NCBI GenBank assembly: GCA_964036295.1
Contig: OZ038469.1
Coordinates: forward strand, 5,720,067-5,784,066
DNA: 64,000 nucleotides
Origin: Plumapathes pennacea
Taxonomy: Eukaryota > Cnidaria > Anthozoa > Antipatharia > Myriopathidae
Reading direction: 5' to 3'
The notes under the pieces were generated by a model that saw nothing but the letters and a program-made list of their open reading frames with translations, was not told the origin of the DNA and did not search any database. A program made the translations under genes and the position numbers. Below are positions 56,246 through 64,000 of this stretch, piece after piece (position 1 is the first letter of the stretch; every line of letters starts with the position of its first letter).

Positions 56246-59200
56246 ATGGATAAACTCGATCTTCATCCGCGAATAGTGGGAGCCGCAGAGAAAGGTAGGT
56301 TTTCTCGAGCCATTTGGAATCACGAATCTTTCACATCAAATGCTTGAATTGTACCTTGCTATTCAGCACGACTGTCGGCTGCAGAAGTGATATGTATGTC
56401 GGGACCAGACCTGCAGAGAAGAACAAAGCTGAGCCCATCAGACGTAATTCTTCTTCAGAAGACGGTTGCTTCTTCTTTCTTCTCTCCTCCACTGTCTACA
56501 GCTTTTGAGCTCAATATAAAGCGCGGTAGAGACTCCAGCGGACTCCGCACTCTCAGCTTGGGTTGTCGGGTGTTGGATACGTTCCTTCGCGGAGGGATTT
56601 TATCGTGTGGCCTCACAGAGATTAGTGGAGAGAGTGGTTCTGGTAAGACTCAGCTGTGTCTTCAGCTATGTTTCACCGTGCAGCTGCCAACTGAATTTGG
56701 AGGTTTGGCGGGAGGTGAGATATTTTACACAATCCCATGGCATGCACATAACATGTAGGTGCTACCACTTGGCTAAGGAAATTTTAGTTGGTCGAGAACT
56801 TGAAACATTTTTAGAGAGTAAAGCTCTTAAACCTCTCTTAAGAGTGATCAACTTCAGTTTTCTCCTTCAGTTTCGGCAACACAATATTTTATCATGCAGT
56901 AAGGAGAACTTGGCTTTTGGTACCTTGCTCAGATAATAGCTGATTAAATTTACATTTTCCTCTTGAAGGTTGGGAGAATCTGCATTTTTGAACTTGGGAG
57001 TGGAAGTGTTAAAGTGCTCACCTTGTTGTTTTCAGTGGTGGTTTTCTTGCTGCTGTGGCAATTTCAGCATGTTCTGCTCGGTTTTACAACTTTATGCAAG
57101 TTACCATGGCTAATAAATTATGTCACAGTTTACTGCATGCATTGATCAATTCCATCTTGGAGTGTATATTGAAATTAGCTCCTCATTCCACAGGCAGCCC
57201 AAGCTACTGAAATGTTGGAGTTTGTGATATCACAGTTGGGTTTTATAAGGAACTGTATGGGAGATTTTAGTCGATCGATAACTTGAAAAATATTCTGTCA
57301 TAACTGAGAAGAAAAACTAGCTGGTCATTTTGAAATTGCCACAGCAGCAAGAAGCCACCACACAACAAGGTGAGCAAGCTTATAACCATGATTCTCACCC
57401 TTAATATTACCTTGGGCTGCCTGTGCTCATTCAGGATTTAGTCAGCAGACTGTGTATTAGTGAGGCACAGTCTAGAATATGAGTAGTCCCTCCTTTTTCC
57501 TCTAAGATCACACATCCTACTTTTTCACGTTTCTTCTGAACGCTCAATACACAATCTTAGAGAGAAAAGGAGGGACTACAGTGCAGGCACAGTCTGAGGT
57601 TCATTATTTGCTTTATTTTTCAGGTGCTGTTTATATTTCAACTGAGGATGTGTTTCCAAGCAAGAGACTGCAGCAACTCATTCATCCTTTTCTGATAAAA
57701 CACAAAACTCAATTGAGCTCAAGAACAAATCTAGGGGACAACATTTTTGTTGAACATGCAGCAGATGTGGTATGTGAAATACAGCATGCTTTGACCCCTA
57801 CACTGAGAATATTGTCTACATCAGGTTTGGTGTTAACACTTAACTGTACTGGGTAGAAACCAAAGGGCTTGATGAAATATGCTAACAGCCTAACATAGGT
57901 GACTTTTACTTCAGTGCATGCTCCTTTCAAAACACCTTCTGTAACTGCATGGTGCACATTTTATTGGCATTCTGTTGCTGCCTAATTCAGACATACAGTA
58001 CAATATAGATGATATACAGTGTTGAACCTTGCTATTTTGAACTCGGATAATTCGAAATTCCCATTATTCCAAAGTCAAGCCGAATCCCCAAGGATATATT
58101 TTTTCAGTCATTTACTATTGGCCATTTCAAAACCCCACTATTTCAAACTGTTTTTCATGTCCCATGGGACTTTGAAATAACGGAGTTCAACTGTATATCA
58201 ATCAATCTGCAAAGTAGCAAATGAAACCAAAAAGACAACAAAGTCACAAGTCATCTGTTACATTACTACATGTATGTAACACAGTAATGATTATTTCTCT
58301 GTTCCCCAGGATGATTTGAGAAACATCATCACTTATCGCCTACCACTCCTGCTTAACAGACAGGCCATCAAGTTAGTTGTTGTTGACTCCATTGCTGCAC
58401 TCTTTCGTGCTGAATTTTCTGTCGGAGAAACCACCAAACGAGCAAAGGCTTTGAGGTCATTTGGAGCTCAGCTGCACAAACTGAGCAACCAGCATAATGT
58501 ACCCGTGGTGTGTGTCAATCAGGTACAGAATGTTACAACTTGGTAAAAGTAAGGGAGTCCTTTTTAAAAAGAACCCTGAATATCTCAATCATAAAGTTTG
58601 TAGCCTAAGAAAAGATATTAGGCTTTGTTGAAGAATTGGGTTTCAAAAAAAGTGTGTGGGGGTTTACAGGTACTAGTACCATACTCTCACTCTTGATTTA
58701 TTTTATGTGAATTGGACAACTATGCAACAATCTGATTGGCAATGGCACAAACATTACAACTCAACACAGCACAGTAACATAGTTCAGCCTGATATGTCTA
58801 TGAGTGTGATGCATCAAGATTCTTTTTCCTTTTGTTTGTGAATTTTTTGTTTGCCTTGTCTTATAAGATATATTATATTTCAAAAGCAGTTGTCAACATG
58901 CTACAGCTCGGCATATATTAAGCTTACAGACTGAAGCAGTTGGAAATTTCAAAGAGCACTCAAGAAGTACTCTGTAAGCACTCTGCAGCACCGTGCTTCC
59001 CCAAAATATTACTCTCTTGTGTTCTTACAATGCATGTGTGCTTCTGTAACACAATGGAACATGTACTGACATATAAGCTACTTCCCCAGCATGTTGACAT
59101 ACAAAATACCACATCATAAAGTGTCTGTCATAAGGTCCTCTAAAATATACCTGTCCAATAGTTATAGTCAGTGGTTACATAGCATTACCAAACTAGGAGA

Positions 59201-60631
59201 ATTTATTGTGCAATCAGTAGTTTCATGTTGTATATCACTTTTAGTTTGATTCAGAGCTGTAGTCTCTCAGATGAGGCTACAATGCCATGTTATGAGCTGG
59301 GACCTTTTATATTTTGCTTCAAGCATTTTTTTTTTTTTCTTTTTTGCACTTAAATTCACAGGAGTTTATAATTACCACTGAAAATTATAAAATACAATAT
59401 TGTTTTGGACATAATATCAAAAGTTGTGCCTAGTAAGTGTTGGAGCCTGAGCCTCTGGCCTGGTACATCATGTATGAAACCACAACAATCCACTGTGTCA
59501 TGGTTGCACTGACAATAATTATTATGGACATCAACAGGAAATCAGAATTTGTATGGCTTTTTTGTTTTTGCAGGTATCAGATGTTATAAGCAGCACCAAG
59601 GATGAGAGGTATTATGTATTAGATTATGAGCTGAACTGAGCTGAACATTGCATTACAAGGTGAATTCAGGTTACACTCTAAGTGCAAGCTGAAGTTAACT
59701 TTTTGTAATGGCATGCTTTGTTTTGAATGCTATGGAGCCCATCTGTGGCAATGAAAAATATGGCGGGGGCTTTCCACGTCAGAAGCAGCTTCTTTCAACA
59801 CACACATTTATTGAAGAACTGGGCATGGCACTTTTAGATTTTTTAAAGTTTTGTGGTCTTTTGTATGCTTGTTTGTATGTTTGTTTGTATGTATATTTGT
59901 TTGTTTTTGTTTTTTGTTTGTTTGTTTTTGTAAGTAAAATATGCACCCCATCAACATTTTAATAGATCTACTTTCTATTCTAGCATATTTGGAGAAAAAT
60001 CCATAATTCCAGCTCTTGGTATGGCTTGGTCGAACATGGTTACCGTCCGGCTCATGTTGGCTCGTACAAACCAGTTCATCACTTGTGGTTCAGAATCTAA
60101 GACCAAGGTAAAAGGATGCACAGCACTTGTCTTTTGCTCACGTATCTGCAATCCGTAAAATGCACCGAGACCGTTACAAATGGTACACCGTAGTGATGGT
60201 ATATTCCCCTTCCGGCAAAACTGTGATGCAACACAATGTTGAAAAAAGCGATTCAAGAAAGAAAAATGTGATACTTCCAAGTGCAATACGCGCCCATCTT
60301 CGCACTAGTTTTGGCCAAACATGTGAAATTCTGCAAAATATCTGAATATCATTCACCCAGTCCACCCTAAAATATACTAGTGTTATGTACGGTACAAAGA
60401 CACTTCTTAGGGAACATAGTTAGATGTCTAGTTTTACCCTTAGTTGATCCAGCTAACAATTTTGTTTGAATCCTGCTTATTTTTTTGTTGATACTTTTTT
60501 TCCAGGACTCACCATTACCTGGACATGTCCGACGAACCCTGAGGGTGATCTTTGCACCTCATTTACCCGCTACATCGTGTTCGTTCATTGTGAAGGCAGA
60601 AGGCATTCAGGGCATCAGTGAACCCTGCTAA
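56246..60631 (+). CDS. XRCC3: DNA repair protein XRCC3, 7 exons
   Basis: RAD51 paralogue that works with RAD51C in homologous recombination repair. Exons: 56246-56294, 56367-56714, 57624-57769, 58310-58522, 59574-59608, 59984-60107, 60506-60631; all have GT-AG borders and matching phases, giving 346 aa, the same length as human XRCC3. Landmarks: N-terminal MDKLDLHPRIVGAAEK; LSLGCRVLDTFLRGGI; Walker A GESGSGKT near 104-111; GAVYISTEDVFPSKRLQQLI; Walker B LVVVDS near 203-208; CVNQV; IPALGMAWSNMVTVRL; and FAPHLPATSCSFIVKAEGI near the C-terminus. Introns 2 and 3 contain MITE-like elements. Confidence 0.96.
56838..57008. mobile_element. CCCTTTCACTCCCAA element, copy 4
   Basis: AGAGTGATCAACTTCAGTTT, TTTTCTCCTTCAGTTTCGG and AGGTTGGGAGAATCTGCA match copies 2 and 3; the terminal motif is degraded (CTTGGGAGTGGAAG). 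Lies in XRCC3 intron 2. Confidence 0.7.
58014..58196. mobile_element. MITE-like element, ATACAGTTGAACTC termini
   Basis: Left ATACAGTGTTGAACCTTGCT; right, inverted, GGAGTTCAACTGTAT. The interior has GGATAATTCGAAATTCC and similar. Such ends resemble pogo/Tc1-type elements (inference). Lies in XRCC3 intron 3. Confidence 0.65.
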
Positions 60632-60873
60632 AAAAAAACCGCTACCGATTGATTGATTGATTGGACCTTGCCAGGGAAGGGGACCAAACCTGTCACTGCC
60701 ACACTCTTACAGGTCACACATGGGCGACTAGCTAAATATGTACCAGATTATAAAGGCCCTCTCGGCCAAACCACTGTTTTATTCTCAGTAGTGGATTCAG
60801 GGCATTCCCTATATGTTTTCACAAAGCCGAGTGTTTCCCTTGGACATTAACAGTAGATCAGAACGAAGATATC

Positions 60874-61283
60874 AGTGAACTCTCTCTAAAACGGACACCC
60901 TCGGGACCTGGTCCACGGCCGGGCCAATTCAATAAACATTTACACGTGTACTTTAGAAGTCGGACCATTATTCAAACACCACTAAACGGACGCTGATCAA
61001 GGAAAGGTCTGCAAAATATTACAGAAACCGGTCTCACATTCATACCTGTAACAGATTTTGGCCATGGTAATGGATTGGAGTGCCTTAACTTGTGAAATAT
61101 ACTTGTAAATACTTTATTGAATTGGCCCCGCCGGGCGTCCTTGTTATAGAAGTGTTCCGCTTGCAAAGAGTGTAGACACAAACAAATACTGAAAAATTGA
61201 CTGGCCAAGATAAAAAGAAAGCCCTGTCCGTTTTATAGCGGTGTCCACCTCTTATACTAGTGTCCGTCTTGAGAGAGTTGAAT
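60874..61283. mobile_element. MITE-like element, GAACTCTCTCTAAAACGGAC termini
   Basis: Left GAACTCTCTCTAAAACGGAC and right, inverted, GTCCGTCTTGAGAGAGTT. About 410 bp, in or just after the XRCC3 3' UTR; it contains the AATAAA at 60931-60936. Confidence 0.7.
60931..60936 (+). terminator. Possible XRCC3 polyadenylation signal inside a MITE
   Basis: AATAAA 300 bases after the XRCC3 stop codon, within the element at 60874-61283. No earlier canonical hexamer was noticed. Confidence 0.3.
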
Positions 61284-62175
61284 GTAGACAATCAGAAAGA
61301 AGACCGCGAGCCTTCGATATTTCGTCGATGTCTTGACAAGTGCATCCAGTGTCATATTTTTGAGTGCATCATGGAAAGCGACTTGCCAAAATTTCGGTTG
61401 TTCTCAACATCTCCGTGGGCGCTGTTGGAATGTTGCTCGGACCCAGTGGAGCGGTCGAACGGACGGGGTTGAAATATTTAATTTTCGCGCAGGGGCTCAT
61501 GGCAAAAACGGTTCAACTCGCACGGTGTACCGATCACGGATAGTTTTGTCTCCCAAGTGGTCTTCTGCAGCGGCTGAGAGTTCGGGAAGAGAGGCAGTCA
61601 TCATGTGATTGGCATAAACATAATGGCTGGTCATCTGTCGATAACCTGGAGGCCGTTGAATGGCAGCGATTGCTATTTTGGAGCCAAAAATCAGCCTCGA
61701 TCGGAGTCGTGTTGGGAATCTGCTTTCCACCAATGAGGTTGCAGAGCAAAAATCGCCGAAATCAGCTAAAATTTAGAACGCAGACACTTGAAGCGCAGAT
61801 AAACACACCAAACAAGTTTTGTTCATTTTATTTCAATATTTGATGCATTATCCGCGTTATAAACATTCCCACTCAAACTCTCATAACATCAAACACACTC
61901 GCCTCAGACCCCACCGCTTGCGTTACCTGGCGCCGATTAACGAGATTCGTTCTGATGATTGTTCATGTAGAAAAAAAGGGGGAATTTGAAAATCTCTGCT
62001 TATTAACCAATCGGCCGTGACGTCATCAGACCGTGTGGGCTTCCGCCGTAGCCCGTAGGAGGCCAGCAAGCTAAACCTCGTTAGGTTTAGTCGACATTGC
62101 TCGATTCTGCTCGCCCCAGTCTCCCCATCCCCCAACCCACCCTTAACGCTGCAGCTACGCAGGCTATAATTGTTA
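61284..62175. other. Intergenic sequence, nothing supported
   Basis: Short overlapping frames on both strands show no recognisable protein, no repeats longer than a few bases and no clear splice structure. Confidence 0.5.
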
Positions 62176-62589
62176 TATGTGGCAGGAAATTTTTGCGGGA
62201 GTTTAATTTCGCGGATTGTTGATTTTTTGCGCTTCGCGGGAAGAAATTTTTGCGAATCTAGATTTCAGATTTTACTGCTGGGAACAAAGTTTCTGTCCGG
62301 TATTTCACGTTCGGCACTGGTACATAGCAACACTATTACAGCTGTTACGCATATAATGTTCATTTTGCTTCAATTGCAAAGAAGAAGGCTGTGATTTCGT
62401 TTGCAGTCAATTTAATTGAAATTCAGTAATCTAAGTATATAATGGATTAAAATTTTGGCGAATTTTTTTTTTTTTTTTTTTCTTTTTCGCGGGAGATTAT
62501 TTTCGCCGGACTTAATTTTCGCGAATCGTCGGAAAATTCGCGAAATTCGTGAAAATAAACTCCCGCGAAAATTTTATGCCACACGGTAA
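62176..62589. mobile_element. Inverted-repeat element with TTTTCGCGGGAG ends, copy 2
   Basis: Left TATGTGGCAGGAAATTTTTG, right (inverted) CAAAATTTTATGCCACACGG-like end. Interior TTCACGTTCGGCACTGGTAC is the reverse complement of 42245-42265 in the copy at 41972-42410. Confidence 0.75.
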
Positions 62590-62739
62590 GCGACAAGACC
62601 CGCAAAACACACCAGTTACGATAACCAGAAGAAGAACACATATTAAAGACAACAGCGAAGAAGTCACCTTTTATCCTCATAAAAAGAACGGGCCCAGGGA
62701 GACTAGATCACAGTCACGTGATTAACTACAAGAAAAGCG

Positions 62740-63010
62740 AATAAGCGAAGAATAAGCGCCCTCCTTCCAATAAGTGCCCCTCTCGAATAAGCGCCCCACC
62801 CCTTCTCTTGCTGTATGGATGATTAACCGGTACTCAATGAAAAGAACCACGTGAATATCAATCAACAGTAACTTTGTTTGGGTACTCTGGTAAACCCTTG
62901 TTATTGTTAGATTGTTATTAAAGTTGTGTTTTTTTTTTGGACTCAGATTGCAACGGTTTTTCAAAAATTAAATAAGCGCCCCCTTCCGAATAAGCGCCCC
63001 CTCGACCCCC
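62740..63010. repeat. GAATAAGCGCCCC repeats
   Basis: Several AATAAGCGCCC(C) units at both ends of ~270 bp, inverse of 22560-22650. Probably the ends of a dispersed element. Confidence 0.55.
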
Positions 63011-63227
63011 GAAAATTAAATATAGTATAAATTGTATTACGGGTATTTTTTGACCCCTGTGCTACTGTATGGAAATTAATAATGGGTGAGTTATATATGG
63101 GGTTACGGGGGTGATAAACTGGCGAATATGATTGTAATATGAAATTGTGCATGTTAGTGTGTGATAACATGTTGCAGCGCTAAAATGCGGCTGTGGTCAG
63201 GTTGTTGAAATGTAGGTAACGTGGTAA

Positions 63228-63710
63228 ATGGGCAGAAATGTGGAATTGGTGACCTGTGGTGCGCACGTGCGTTGTGAAACAATGGGAATGGGAGTTACTG
63301 TAACAGAGAAAACCGAGCGAAGAACGAAAAGGAAAGCGGTGGAACGGAGGGATCGGCGTGTACGTAGAATAAAGGCTGATAAATACATGACTAGGGGGCG
63401 GAACGGGTGGTTGGGGAGAGCGCTCGAAAAAATGTGGTGAACTGATGACTATCATGAGTGGTTCGTCCGTCGAAGCAACCGTGTTATTCTCATCAGGGGC
63501 ATAGTAAAGTGGTTACTCCATGAAGGTGGAAAGTTCCTTCGATGGTACGTGTTTCGAAATGGTAGGCGCGCGCCATCCATGCCCGACACGTTCGGCGGTT
63601 ACGAACTTTTGGCCCCGGCCGAGTTGAGGGTGAAGGGAGAAAACCGGGGGTCGGTGGTCAAGAGTTCAACACAGGGCGGGGAGGGGGAAATAGGAAATAG
63701 GTTGTCCTAA
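63228..63710 (+). other. GC-rich block with an interrupted, unrecognised ORF
   Basis: A frame from ATG at 63228 runs 161 codons to TAA at 63708-63710 with a single TGA at 63438-63440. The translation is strongly basic (TERRTKRKAVERRDRRVRR, then RWYVFRNGRRAP). The minus strand also has open frames here, and base composition differs from the AT-rich flanks, so chance openness is quite possible. No family recognised. Confidence 0.2.
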
Positions 63711-64000
63711 GTATCATGCTTTTTACTGCATGCATTATTATTGCTTACATTATTTTTTACATTAATTTATAGTATACATAATCCGGGCTATAGAGCCATC
63801 CCGTATTGTTGGAAGAATGAAAAGCTAAAATTTAGTTGTTAAAGTATATGCTTTTATATAAGGCTCGCTCATTTTATACATCTAACAGATTTTCTTTTTT
63901 TTTACCAGAGATAAGAATTAAGTTTATAATAGCTAAAAATAATAATGCTACAACTGAAGATATATAGAGATTACTTCATGGAAAGTGCGCGCGTACGGTT

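Noticed and set aside
63228..63710. Mitochondrial insert read with TGA as tryptophan
   Set aside because: The translation does not resemble any mitochondrial protein I recognise, and one TGA alone is weak evidence.

Overview
The window is nuclear DNA from an animal, most likely an anthozoan cnidarian such as a stony coral. Reasons: AT-rich intergenic DNA, compact intron-rich genes with GT-AG introns, proteins that align with vertebrate housekeeping proteins at clear but moderate similarity, a lineage-specific tandem array of single-exon class A GPCRs, and many short inverted-repeat elements. The taxon is an inference from style; no species can be fixed from the sequence alone.

Region 1 (about 1-20,200, minus strand): a tandem array of four copies of one single-exon rhodopsin-like receptor gene. 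Three complete copies are exactly 993 nt and the first is cut by the window edge. Copy 1 (1-816) is open as far as it can be read, copy 2 (5276-6268) has a stop in the third intracellular loop, copy 3 (9821-10813) has a stop just before TM7, and copy 4 (18516-19508) is intact (330 aa). The 4.5-8.7 kb units are mosaics of one ancestral unit with different internal deletions. They also carry older decayed receptor fragments and a conserved ~88 bp block upstream of the receptor starts.

Region 2 (about 20,200-48,454): a 33-exon gene on the minus strand for CCAAT/enhancer-binding protein zeta (CEBPZ/Noc1-type, CBF/MAK21 family). I assembled it exon by exon; the phases all agree and give 1,015 aa. 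Its introns hold many MITE-like and foldback elements, microsatellites, and two small duplications of its own exons (a copy of exon 13 and a copy of the start of exon 14).

Region 3 (48,455-55,214): inositol-pentakisphosphate 2-kinase (IPPK, plus strand, one exon, 509 aa) is head-to-head with CEBPZ, only 85 bp between start codons, each start codon sitting in an AAGATGGCGG YY1-like motif. Downstream are a 220 bp tandem repeat with an exon-like segment, a TCTATAGG-type simple repeat, and a convergent minus-strand intronless phospholipase D (669 aa) with two HKD motifs and an N-terminal membrane anchor.

Region 4 (55,215-64,000): XRCC3, a RAD51 paralogue, on the plus strand (7 exons, 346 aa), divergent from the phospholipase D gene. 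The last 3.4 kb hold MITE-like elements and a GC-rich block with an unrecognised interrupted ORF.

The single-copy genes are functionally unrelated (60S ribosome assembly, inositol phosphate synthesis, lipid hydrolysis, recombination repair). The shared CEBPZ/IPPK promoter is the only evident regulatory coupling. The receptor array is the fast-evolving part of the window.
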